64,000 nucleotides of DNA from Haemaphysalis longicornis (taxonomy: Eukaryota > Arthropoda > Arachnida > Ixodida > Ixodidae): positions 200,905,422 through 200,969,421 of the forward strand of contig CM023449.1 of NCBI GenBank assembly GCA_013339765.2. The letters run 5' to 3'. Below, piece after piece: positions 1 through 10,724 of the stretch. A program made the translations under genes and the position numbers. The notes below the pieces were generated by a model. That model did not search any database and had not been told where the DNA came from. It saw only the letters and a program-made list of their open reading frames with translations. Position 1 is the stretch's first letter, and the number at the start of each line of letters is the position of its first letter.

Positions 1-2022
1 AGGTTGGGGAGAAGATTGTAGACGTGCGCATACATTAGCCCCAAAATGTGTTTGCAAAATGGGTTCTTTAGGTTTGAAACAGCTTGTGCAGCGTAATTAC
101 TTCCCGGTCAGTGTCATGCTTTAGCTTTGGTGGTGAAATATTTGCCAGAGCAAATAGCACACGACATAGCACACGACACACCAGTCGTCTGCTATGTAAT
201 CAGGACCTCAGTATTATCTTACGGTAGCAACAATGTAGTGCCTATGGTTGCGGTAGCAACAATGTAGTGCCTAAGTGCGCAATATTGCGAGAAAATTGTA
301 GTTTCACTGGGGCTCGCGAACGGTGCTATACAGATATTGCCGAAGCACAAGAAATCTATTAATCGTGATTTCTGGCCCTCCCCCGGCAGCCATGTCGGGG
401 CTAGTGCGCCATTTATTGGACGTGGGCGGAGTTGCCAGAAGGGAAAAATCAGTGGGCTAAGAACGTCGGGGCGTAGAAGCAAGAAGCAGCATGGACGCCC
501 AAGTAGGCCGATATTCGGAAGTAGTGTTGATAAGTAGCAGAAAACGCACTCGTATTGTAAAGAGACAGGCACAAAATCTTAGGTCGATAGGATTTACTAT
601 GGGTTATGGGAATACTTCCACAAAGACATCAAGAGTGCTCTTTAAGAGGGACTCACCTGTTAACATTCCTATAAAGGGGACTACTTCATGACGCACGAAC
701 TTAAAAACCGTCATGCACCTGTCCGAAAAGATTTACAAATACAGATAAATGCTCCTAACAGCCTAGTTTGCATCATTTAGTAATGTACTGAAATAAACAA
801 AAAAGAAGTTCTCGCTTGCTAGACAGCTAGCGCCGTCTAGTGAAAACGAAATAAACCAAAACATGTTTCTTGATTACTTTTTTATTTCAGTAAATAAGTG
901 GATAATTTTAAATGAAGCTAACTATGCCGTTAGGAGTGTGTGTTTGCAAAACTTTTCTATTGGTACACGATAATTTTATATCCTGGGGGTCACGAGTTAG
1001 TAGCTGCCATTGGAATGTGAATAGGTAGTGGCACTTAAATGGCAGGATTTTCACTCACAAGTGAAGACGGGGTGGGCGGTTTGTAGTACCATTTCCTTTT
1101 TTCATTTTCAAGGTTCTTGGACTAACCTTGTTATGCAAAACAAACGGGTATGGCCATTACCTTTTGTGCACAACGTTTTATACACTGACCTTAATTTGCG
1201 CAGTGTTCTCTGGCCATTTCTGGCCAACCAGAGTAAATTGAGAACGGCCACTTGTAGTAGTGGTACAACTTTAATTTCTAAAAGACACCACAAGATTTTT
1301 TGTTGAATTCGCAGATGCAGAACGCTGCCATTCGGTTAAAACTTATTTAGAAATAAACCTAATTGTCAGGAGAAAAAGAACTCGTTTGGAAGGTTCAATC
1401 GAGAAATTTTAACGTATTTTGCCGAAACCGCCCGTGCAAAGCCCCTAGTACGTTTAGGTTCACTATGAAAAAAAAGCTCGGGAATATTACAAGTTGCAGC
1501 CGTTAAACCGTGGGCTTTTAAAAATAAAATTTCCGAGCTTACGAAGCCTTGTATAAAGCGTTATATAAAAGCAAATAAAGGCGTATATTATACGTTTGCC
1601 CTAGACTAGAGGATTCGACGTAAAAAACAGGGACAACGCGTTGTGAATGGAACTCGGTGCTAAGGTTATCAATCATTCGTCGTTTTGATGTAAACGTCGC
1701 AGTCAAGGACGAAAACACGAACAAAATCTACCCTGCAGTCTGTTTCACGGACTGAAAAAGCTAGCTGGTGACGTGCTTGTTTACGACGTCTTGAAAAAAA
1801 TGATTTTACAATGGGTCAGAAAATACCAACCCTAGCTTATGTCTCAAACGCTTAATTACTAGAGTCACGAAGGCTCCACTAGACCTAGTCGTGGAAGCTC
1901 AGGATTAAACAATGTCAATATATACAAACTCTAAGGGTGCTTAAAAATCAGTTTCACCTCTTTCTCACCGCTAGGTAATTTATTGTTGAAATTGCCGCAT
2001 GAGGTTTTTTACCTATTTGCAG
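1..2022. other. gene-less stretch, probably an upstream intron of the receptor gene
   Basis: No coding exon could be supported here. The first recognised receptor exon starts at 2023 and needs two bases from an earlier exon, so this stretch is most simply intron. I looked for a hydrophobic TM1 segment followed by a donor site that leaves two bases over and did not find one. The open frames present are short and show no domain pattern. Confidence 0.5.
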
Positions 2023-2125
2023 GAGAGAAATCACCGAAAATTCAATTATCAAGATAAACCTTCTGATGTCAGTGGGCTTCATCCAGATCGTCTATATTGC
2101 TGGAGTAAACGCGACGTCGATCCGA
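2023..2125 (+). CDS. adhesion-type GPCR, exon with TM2 (partial gene, 5' end outside window)
   Basis: This is the first recognised exon of a family B2 (adhesion-type) G-protein-coupled receptor, a plasma-membrane receptor class that signals through heterotrimeric G proteins. The acceptor is the pyrimidine-rich stretch ending in TTTGCAG at 2016-2022 and the donor is GTAAGT at 2126. The exon begins with the last base of a split codon and then reads 34 codons, ending in phase 0. It encodes a short first intracellular loop (REITENSIIKINLL) and a TM2 helix (MSVGFIQIVYIAGVNAT), matching the LLMNLC...FLAG pattern of the family. The next exon (2831) starts in phase 0, so the two join cleanly. The preceding exon with TM1, and the autoproteolysis (GAIN/GPS) region expected of the family, are not in the visible sequence. 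Taken alone this exon would be weak; the support comes from joining it to the next five. Confidence 0.8.
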
Positions 2126-2830
2126 GTAAGTATGTCCGAAAATTAACGTCTACTTGTTAAAACGTTTAGCAAATTTTACCAGAAATAAAGAGATGAAAGT
2201 TTAGAATAGCGCGAAGAACAAATGCTGACGCCCAAAAATGGTTCGTGTGATATTAGGTGAGGGGAAACACTAAAGCGGAGTCGGGAAGTCGACAAAAATA
2301 TCTTGTTCAAAGAGAAAACATCAGCATGGAAACTCGTCTTACGAGATGGTGTCAAAAACTAGAGGAAAAAGACTAATAACCCAGGACTTGCCGAAACAAT
2401 GCACTTTCGGAGCGAGATCAGTAAAAAAGTGTATCAAAGGCTACTGAAAAGTGCGTTCAGCGACAAGTCTATCTTACCGTGAACACCAAAGGTAATGCTT
2501 TTTATAGCAGCTTACTTTTTGCGTCTATTTGAGATCTGTCGCAAACATAAATCTGATGAACCAGTGTTTGTTCAACTGTTTATGCTTGCTCCAAAACGAG
2601 AAAAAAGTTTCCTGATTTCCAAACTAGTGCACAAACACGTACTTCCCGCCCCAAAATCAAGGTCATAAAAGCGTTAAAATGAATTACCGCCACAAACTGA
2701 TGCCAAAACCACGTCGTCTGTGGCACTGGAGCTCTGTGGACGGAGCACTAAAAGCTGCTAGAGTGGACAAATGTAAGGAAGTAGCTCGTAGGGAGGCACC
2801 ACTTACTTACATGATCTTCGATTCATGCAG
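2126..2830 (+). other. receptor intron between the TM2 and TM3 exons
   Basis: The intron runs from GTAAGT at 2126 to ATGCAG at 2825-2830. It is AT-rich with no recognised repeat. An open frame that starts at 2679 and crosses the acceptor is a frame shadow, because the receptor reading frame in the next exon is a different one. Confidence 0.7.
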
Positions 2831-3090
2831 GAGCTGTGCTACAGTGTGGCGCTGGTGCTGCACTATCTGTTCCTTGTGGCTAGCTTCTGGATGCTCTCGT
2901 ACGGCATGCACCTGCATCGCCGGCTGAGAAGCTCAAGCGCAATCGCCGCCGCCTGCCCCCCGGCTGCACGCAACTGGCCTGTTCTAAGGCCGCGCACGCG
3001 CCTTTACTGCCTCATGTCCTGGGCCTTACCCGGAATGCTCGTGCTGCTCTCTTTCCTGGTCAATCCCAGAGGCTACGAGATACGTCGATA
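2831..3090 (+). CDS. adhesion-type GPCR, exon with TM3, ICL2 and TM4
   Basis: This is the largest transmembrane exon, 260 nt, phase 0 at the start and two bases over at the end, with donor GTAAGT at 3091. It opens with ELCYSVALVLHYLFLVASFW, a clear TM3 with the conserved cysteine (C3 of the exon) that pairs with extracellular loop 2 in this class, followed by MLSYGMHLHRRL, the equivalent of the family's W-L-x-x-G-x-H-L-Y segment. TM4 is LYCLMSWALPGMLVLLSFLV, with the conserved W-A-L-P, followed by NPRGYEIRR leading into extracellular loop 2. The second intracellular loop between RRL and RLYC is long and rich in Ala, Pro and Arg, longer than I expect for the family. Exon GC content is clearly higher than in the flanking introns. 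This exon gives the strongest single identification in the gene. Confidence 0.9.
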
Positions 3091-4252
<1,162 letters not shown>

Positions 4253-4319
4253 TTGCTGGCTCTCCATTCAGCGCGGGATGCTGCTCTCGTTCATCGTGCC
4301 GATCTCGATTCTCATTGTG
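4253..4319 (+). CDS. adhesion-type GPCR, exon with ECL2 cysteine and TM5 start
   Basis: A 67-nt exon between the acceptor TTGATTCAG (ending 4252) and the donor GTGAGT at 4320. Its first base completes a Tyr codon begun by the TA at the end of the previous exon, giving Y-C-W-L-S-I-Q-R-G at the end of extracellular loop 2. The C-W pair is a hallmark of this receptor class, and the cysteine is the expected disulfide partner of the TM3 cysteine. The remainder, MLLSFIVPISILIV, is the first half of TM5 with its conserved proline. It ends in phase 0, as the next exon requires. Confidence 0.88.
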
Positions 4320-5677
4320 GTGAGTGCCAGCGGCCTCCGCCGTTTAATTCAGGTTGCATGGGGAGATAACGGTTTTAAATTCCTGTCAGTTATGTAAATG
4401 CAGCCTTGGTTGTATTATGCTGGTGTTCTGAAAATACAGCGTTCTTTAGGGAGTCTTTTATTACTTGCAGCGAGAAACAGTGCCTCTTTACCCGAGCTGT
4501 AGTTCGAACAATGCAGAGTGACAACACACAATCTACAATAGAGTTCACGCAATTTTGTAACCGAAATGAAGCTTTCATAACGAGCATTTACGTATAAACA
4601 TAGGTCAAAACTACCACAAACGTCGGGTTGGCAGTATTTCTGCTATGGCCTTATTCTCGTAGAACTCATTACTGTTATCTGCTGCGAAAAAGTAAAAAAA
4701 AAACTGTTCACTAAGATTAACTTCCTGCTATTTCACAAATATTTTGTTTTCAAGGCTTGACTTATGAAAAACCAAAATTCGAATTATGCGGGCGCACGGA
4801 ATGGTTCGTAAATACTTGTCACGCTTGTAAAGAATTCCAACGACGCCGGGTCATATAGGGTTCCGGCTGACATTGGCTGTCGGCAGTTCAATTTGCAGTC
4901 CAACCTCATTAATTCAAACTCGGAGGGGGCCGGAAATTTGTTAGAATTAAAAGTTTGAATTAACGAAACCTACTTAAATACACATAACTTTATTGCCGGG
5001 ACCACAGCGTCCGTTCTTATAAAGCAGAAGCTCGAATTAAGCGAGTTCGAATTAACGAGGTTCGACTGTATATTCTACCTTTTTGCATAATATTGCAGGC
5101 ATTGCGGATACTCCAATATAAAGTTTAAATTCCCGGAGCTTTTCAGAAACAGCTAGTGAAGTTGTTTATGTCTGTTATAAAGTAACAGCTTCGGTTGTTT
5201 TGGGAATAACTAAGGCCCCACTTTTACTAGAACTCCGTAGATTAGCATAAGTAATTTATTACGGTTCATTTGAAGAAAATGTCAACAAATGCGTAGTTCG
5301 TTTCGTGCCCCAACTACTACCATCTGTTTCTTTCAATGCATGCTTTCCACTTAAGAAGAATAGTTTTAGCAGTTATTCTGCCTCCTAACTGCTCCTGTTT
5401 TCTTCTGGTGAAAGGCAGGAACAGTTATAAACTAAGCCTAATCTCTAAAGCACAATGTCTCTTTCATAAACAGTGTCTTAAAAAGCTCGTCGTTCGTGCA
5501 CAAACTTCTCAGTTTATTTCACTCATATGTGCTGGGTTTGGAAAAATTGTTGTTCCACCCAGATATTACTTTTTTTTATCTAACTCCACAAACCGTCGCA
5601 AAATGCAAACTTTCGTGCTTGTATGGAGGAACGTACGCAGTCGCATTCGTTAAAAACTTCGATTCTACGTTTCGCAG
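4320..5677 (+). other. receptor intron with a pogo-type MITE
   Basis: The intron runs from GTGAGT to a TTTCGCAG acceptor. It holds a small inverted-repeat element at 4896-5068, annotated separately. The remaining sequence is AT-rich with short chance ORFs only. Confidence 0.7.
4896..5068. mobile_element. pogo/Tigger-type MITE
   Basis: The left end begins CAGTCCAACCTCATTAATTC and the right end is its imperfect inverse, ending CGAATTAACGAGGTTCGACTG, followed by TA. The CAGT start, the roughly 27-bp inverted ends and the TA on the right flank fit the pogo/Tigger group of Tc1-mariner elements. The left flanking dinucleotide is TG rather than TA, so it has decayed. At about 173 bp there is no room for a transposase, so it is non-autonomous. 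Interior copies of the ATTCGAATT-like motif repeat the terminal sequence. Confidence 0.7.
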
Positions 5678-5763
5678 GTAAATACGACTCTGATGGTACT
5701 TGTACTCAGGTGTTTCTTCGCACAAAAACCTGTCACCCACAAGACCGACATTGAAAAAATAAG
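5678..5763 (+). CDS. adhesion-type GPCR, exon with TM5 end and ICL3
   Basis: An 86-nt exon preceded by TACGTTTCGCAG and followed by the donor GTAAGC at 5764. It starts in phase 0 with VNTTLMVLVLRCFF, which completes TM5 with the conserved V-N, and continues with AQKPVTHKTDIEKI, a charged third intracellular loop. Two bases (AG) remain and join the G at 6958 to make Arg. I chose the acceptor at 5676-5677 over a later AG near 5710 because only this one keeps phase 0 and supplies the V-N of TM5. Confidence 0.87.
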
Positions 5764-6957
5764 GTAAGCATTGCAGCCAATATTTTACAACTAGAAATAC
5801 TGCCACCAGCACTTCGTCTTCTTTTGAAGAAATAACTGAGGAGGGCTGGTTTATTATAGCGTGCTGGGCTTTGTAGAAAGAAGAGCCTCACTTTGCAATT
5901 CCAAAGCTTTTCGGAGTACTTCAAAAAGATGTCTGTGTGTAGGAGCTAGTATTTTGCTGACGTTTCCGCAAAGGAAAGCGGGAGTTTCGTTAGAACTGGA
6001 AAAGCAACATTTTGAAACTCCAACTAGTTCGTGCCAACTTCGCTAACCTTGCAGCACTAAATTCCTTATTGCATTCCCGAAAAAAACTTTGTGTCCAGGA
6101 CATGCGAGCCGGAAACGAAATTTCTCAAACTAGTGACTTTAACGAGGACAACCCAAACGTGAGCACTCTCAGCACACTACATACAAAAAAATTGGCAGGT
6201 AAATGCATGAAGCTAACAATGTATTTGCCTGCTCTTGTATACCCGTTATTCGCAATTTTATATCCTACTCCACCATAAACTTTCTCAACTAAACTAGCGC
6301 GTTGTACACATCCGTACTATACAATAATGCTTTTGTGTCACTTGTAGCAGCACAAAGGGACTTAAGGACATGTTAGCGCTATACAAAAGAAGGTCATAGC
6401 TTGAAAAATAGTTTCCGTGAGGCCAGATCCTTGACGCAAAGATAAAAACCTGATGTTGTCTACCTTTCAACTTATCTACGGGAACAGGACTGAGAACTTC
6501 AGTTCGGCACAGTTTTTATTATACTGGTAATAGACTTAAGCCGTCTGTAAATGTAAGTTACAGAGAAGTGTTTGATTTTCCTAGGTAAAAGAAATGCATA
6601 AAGTAATAATTTAACGATTACTTGTAAGAATAATATAAGAAAGAATGAATATTTGTAACGCAAACTTCTCCGCAAACAGAACTTTGTTCTTGGCGCATGC
6701 GCAAACAAAATCACAACGATAGTAGTACTGCTAATATTAACCGCCAGGCACAACACATGTTTCGATAGCATTGCTTTCGACAACATAAAATACGGTGGGC
6801 CTTTCCTAGATGTGCTTGTTCTGATAAAGTTATTTCGTAACAATATTGTCGCGAACTATGTATACAAAAAAATTCCGAATAAAAAAAACTGAGGCGAGGT
6901 TGGGATATATTTGTAAATAACAGGAAAGCCCGAATGGCCTCTATTGATTTCGCCCAG
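5764..6957 (+). other. receptor intron between the TM5 and TM6 exons
   Basis: The intron is bounded by GTAAGC and GATTTCGCCCAG. It is AT-rich and no repeat was recognised. Confidence 0.65.
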
Positions 6958-7087
6958 GTGTGCCTTACGTGCTGGGGTGGTGCTTCTGCCACTCCTTGCT
7001 GTGAACTGGTTCTTTGGAGTGCTGTCGCTGGAGAATACGGCCACTACCATTTTTGAAGGTGTCTTTGCTTGCACAAACAGTCTCCTG
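6958..7087 (+). CDS. adhesion-type GPCR, exon with TM6 and TM7 start
   Basis: A 130-nt exon between CGCCCAG (ending 6957) and the donor GTAAGT at 7088. It completes an Arg codon and then encodes CALRAGVVLLPLLAVNWFFG, which is TM6 with the L-L-P-L-L-x-x-x-W core that is highly characteristic of adhesion receptors. It continues with VLSLENTATTIFEGVF (extracellular loop 3 and the start of TM7) and ACTNSLL, the start of the conserved N-S-L-x-G segment. It ends in phase 0. The V-L-L-P-L-L form of TM6 and the C-W-L-S of ECL2 recall the ADGRB (BAI) branch more than latrophilins or flamingo, but that subfamily impression is from memory and is not firm. Confidence 0.9.
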
Positions 7088-8364
7088 GTAAGTAAAAACC
7101 TCAGAATCAGCGTTCCTTATTGTTGCCTTAAATATAAATTCTGGCCCCGTTATCTTTGATATAAGTCGATCGGTGCCAGTTTTGTGCCCTAAGCGAGGAA
7201 CTTCTGCAAGGTTTACACCTCCTCCCGTCGGAGTTACTTTAATACACACAATTTTTTTTTATTTTCCTTTTTTCTGGAGAAAGTAATACCTACTTTTGGG
7301 GTGCCACAATTTGCGGACGCAAGGTGCTCAATGCGAAGGAAAAAAAAACGATCACAGTTGCTAAACGAGCATCGCGAACGGTAGTGTTGCTTTATGCGTC
7401 CTTCAACGTACGCATATCCGCAAAAACTCGGCAATCTCAACAAGTATTTTTTTGAATACCGACCTTATCTTATTACCTGAAGCCGTCCCTTCTAAGTACG
7501 TGTTAGCTGCGCAGGCTCCAGCGGGCAGTTAGTTTCATTGTAGGTTACCTTAATAGGAGCTTGGGGACCTCACATTGCAAGAATTTTCAACCAGTAAAAA
7601 TATTTTCCGGTGAAGTCATTTTTGTGCTTAGGAACAAGGTCGGATCACAGAAAGCTCATTTATTGCGTCAGTCCAAAGTGCTTGTTGGGTAGAATAATTA
7701 AATAGGACTATCGTTTTTTTTGCTGGGGCTTCGGTGAAGATTTATTTACGCTTTCCGAGACCTATTTTGACAACGTTTTGTTCAAAAACAATAGGAAGAA
7801 TACTTTCTATATATTTATTGCAGATAAAAATTCCACTAGCAGTTGCTGTCTTCCTGTTACAGTGTATGAATGTAAAAATTGGATACTTGGCATATACGCT
7901 AACCGGAAAAGTATTGCTACTCTCATTATCCTGAGCAACATTATTTATGCCTGACTACACAGTAACTTACAGCCGTCTTGCAGCGTTCGCGTGCACGTTA
8001 GAGGGCTTCCTTGAAACCCTAAAGCAAAAAGCACAAATAAAATACCGCTTGAGAAAAACCTAACCACTCAAAAAATGTTTTTAAAAAACAGTACTCCGAA
8101 GTAAGCAAACAAAATCGCCTTCTTGTGCTTTACAGTGCGTTCAGGAGAATATATTTGCACCTACGCCGTCATGTTTTGGTTTTTTAATATACCGAGGTAT
8201 AGGGATGCATGATTTCTCCAGCGAGTTACGAAACTTGTTTAATTTTCCTGCCGTGGCGTGTTGAATACTTATTCTGTGTTTTCTTCTTGACTTGAACAAA
8301 TCTTGGGTAATACACAAATTATTCTTGTTCAAACCTCTTTGATTTTGTTTATTTTACCACACAG
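7088..8364 (+). other. receptor intron between the TM6 and TM7 exons
   Basis: The intron runs from GTAAGT to ACCACACAG. It is AT-rich. An alternative AG near 7824 was considered, but it does not lead into a TM7-like sequence. No repeat family was recognised. Confidence 0.65.
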
Positions 8365-8406
8365 GGTATCTTGCTGTTTGTTTTCTACTGCGGCGCCGAC
8401 CCAGAG
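8365..8406 (+). CDS. adhesion-type GPCR, 42-nt exon completing TM7
   Basis: A tiny 14-codon exon between TTTTACCACACAG and the donor GTAAGA at 8407, phase 0 on both sides. It encodes GILLFVFYCGADPE. Joined to the NSLL of the previous exon it gives NSLLGILLFVFYC, the family's N-S-L-Q-G-x-x-x-F-x-x-x-C pattern that closes TM7. No ORF finder would detect it; it is found only by following the reading frame through the splice sites. Confidence 0.87.
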
Positions 8407-9671
8407 GTAAGATTTACTGGTGATCACATCTTGTAGACATGTAAATATAATAGTTAAATTGCAACATTCGGTACGACTATTCGTGTATTACCACTTGTTC
8501 CGAACAAATCGGTCGCTTTAAGTGTAGGCTGCGTTTTACGCTAATGTCACCATGCGTGATGGGTCAGTCACACTTGCATTGTGCTTCAAGCGCGATGGCG
8601 TGGGTTCGAATCCAACTGCAGTGACTTTTGTACAGGCAAATATACTCACTGCTTTAAAATTATTCTGACGCCCTTGAGTGCGGTGAGGTTTTGAGCCTGA
8701 CGTTTTTTTTCAGGCGAAATAACCCCAGCATACAAATGTCTAAATTTGGGAAGTTGTGCGGTGTAGATCGGGCATCTGGCTATCACCTTTATTGCTCACG
8801 GGGAGATCCCGCACCCAGATTTTCTGACAAACATTTTGATAAAGCTATCACGTTTGAATGATTATATACACCGATTACCTTCTCTTTTGGGGGCGATTCA
8901 AAGCGTAGGTATTAATTCATAATCACCACTTCTCTGTTGTAGTGCCCGGTAAATATTGTTACAAGAAGCACGTGTATGCATATCTAATAAAGGTGCCATT
9001 GAACATGTTTTATTAGACTTCACTTTCAAGAAGCACGGTGCCTTCATGCTTTAACTACAGTATGCGTGTAGCAGAGCACTGATCCACGATGGTTTATTAG
9101 AAGTCTGGTTGCTTCTTATCGCAGATTTGTTTTTCAAGAATATTGTGCTACAGCAGCAAGCTAACGTTTATATGGAAAGTGCGCTGGAAACTTGTGGGGA
9201 ACTATTCCAACAAAAACCATTGTACGAGACAGGCCAGGCTTCACATATCACGGCGAATTGCTTAAATACAGCTTTGGCTGAGCAGTTAGATGTGGGCAAA
9301 CGTGGTGTTATGTTATGAGAACCCTAGTGTACGCAGGGGTGCTTTGTGCGCACTGCACCTTGAATATTAGTGTAGCTATATATTTCGTAACGGTAAATTC
9401 TGTCCACAATGTGATGTGCTCATTAAAATATGTCATATCAGCGTTCTTAAGGGGAATTCTAGTGAAGTACTGCGTCGTTACCGAAGAAAACCACTAATCT
9501 CACCATGACATAATTCCCGCCGGCATAATGGTAAAGGGTTAATTTTATACAGTTGTCAGCGTCCAACTGGAAATTTGTTCTGCAATTATTCCCAACGCCA
9601 TACACTTGGGCTTATTAATACCTCACCAAAAATCGTTAACCTTCAATGTGCACTTTCTTCGTGGCTTCCAG
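8407..9671 (+). other. receptor intron with a tRNA-like SINE fragment
   Basis: The intron is bounded by GTAAGA and TGGCTTCCAG. A tRNA-like block lies at 8551-8625 and is annotated separately. The ORFs at 9109-9318 and 9315-9497 have no recognisable domain and are not supported as genes. Confidence 0.6.
8551..8625 (+). mobile_element. tRNA-derived SINE fragment
   Basis: GGTTCGAATCC at about 8603-8613 matches the RNA polymerase III B box exactly, and TGATGGGTCAGT about 45 bases upstream resembles a decayed A box. The spacing fits a tRNA head. The block is followed by unrelated sequence with a T run near 8704. It does not fold as an intact tRNA by eye, so a SINE head is more likely than a working tRNA gene. 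Confidence 0.4.
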
Positions 9672-10025
9672 GTTCGGTGTAGGTTGGACGTTGAGGCCTG
9701 GCTCCGTAGCCGCCGGTGTCGACCGTCAGCCGCAAAGTCGGCTGTCTTCCGGCTTAGAAAAAGCTGCACGTTCTCGTCAGAAGGGCGTTCGTCCTCCTCG
9801 TGCGCCCTCACTCAAACAGCTGGCGTTTGCGGCGATGATTGCTCACCGCGGTCGGACGTGCAACCACTGCTCTTCTGCGGGGCCGCCCTCACACCCAACC
9901 CTGCCTCTGTGGCCCTCAACGCCACGACGGCGATGCCCGATGTTCGACCGGCCAATTCCTGCGAACTAAGCTGTCACAAAGCTTTCACTGAAGAGCTGCC
10001 GTCATCTGCTTTTCTCCGTGTGTGA
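9672..10025 (+). CDS. adhesion-type GPCR, cytoplasmic tail exon
   Basis: The acceptor GTGGCTTCCAG ends at 9671 and the frame starts in phase 0 with VRCRLDVEAWLRSRR, which fits the amphipathic segment after TM7 seen in adhesion receptors (V-R-x-x-x-x-x-x-W). The tail continues for 117 codons, rich in Ser, Cys, Pro and Arg, to a TGA at 10023-10025. It is GC-rich against AT-rich surroundings. As a terminal exon no AATAAA follows closely; the nearest variant is ATTAAA at about 10906. A weak donor (GTGATA at 10022) could instead splice the tail onward in a frame that fits the candidate exon at 14964. The exon start is well supported; whether the protein really ends here is not settled. Confidence 0.72.
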   Translation, partial: VRCRLDVEAWLRSRRCRPSAAKSAVFRLRKSCTFSSEGRSSSSCALTQTAGVCGDDCSPRSDVQPLLFCGAALTPNPASVALNATTAMPDVRPANSCELSCHKAFTEELPSSAFLRV

Positions 10026-10537
10026 TAAGCCGGAGTTCCAGACATTCCTTCACCGGTTCCGTGGCCCTAATTATTCCGCGTGGGCTGGTACATGCAGACT
10101 CACGTTTGGCTGCGTGAAATTGGGCAGTGTACTATACAAAATGGCATCGTGTAAAGAGCTCAACCTCGTTTCCATTCACAAACTGCTGTGACCGCCTTTT
10201 TGTTGCACAAGCAGAAAGAGAAGCTTCTGCTCAGCCTTTGTAGAAGCTTTCTACGCAAAAATAATATTGCTGCTTTCATTTCATCTGTGTCACGAGAGTA
10301 TTTACAGCAAACAATAATTCGTTCTGAAGTGCTTTCGGTAATAACAATAACGTTCGGTGACAGTATTTTATCGGCAGCCACGTTGGCAATATAGCAGCGG
10401 TAAATTGGGAGTGCACCTTGCATATACTTGCTTTTTGCTCATCGTGGCTGTCAGTGCATAGCTTCTGGTGTTTTGACCTTTGTGTGTCTGTGCCTTGCCA
10501 AGCTTTTTATCTAGCCCATCGTGCCGCTGTTGTGTAG

Positions 10538-10724
10538 GTGAGGAATGACGGAAACAAGCCAGCAAAACATGGTGTCGTTCTCGAAGATAAGGACACTACC
10601 AGCGAGACTGAAACACCGGCTGCTTTTGAAACATTGTCCAGTTCATGGCTGAGAGGGGTTCCATTGTGGAGAGCGGTGTTTATTGAAGCTTTTGATGGCG
10701 GAGTGTGTTGGTCGTATCGCGAAG
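10538..10724 (+). CDS. candidate exon, possible alternative receptor tail
   Basis: A GTTGTGTAG acceptor precedes an open frame of 62 codons that ends at a donor-like GTAATT (10725). The peptide is polar with acidic and Ser/Thr-rich segments (EDKDTTSETETPAAFETLSS), plausible for a cytoplasmic tail. In phase 0 it could follow the TM7 exon directly. It leaves one base over, and I found no partner exon in the right phase. An ORF of this length is expected by chance in a window this size, so the call rests on composition alone. Confidence 0.22.

Noticed and set aside
2679..2927. 82-codon ORF overlapping the TM3 exon
   Set aside because: It is in a different frame from the TM3 sequence and has no domain.
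9646..9969. 107-codon ORF overlapping the receptor tail exon
   Set aside because: It is a shadow in another frame; the frame starting at 9672 continues the receptor in phase.
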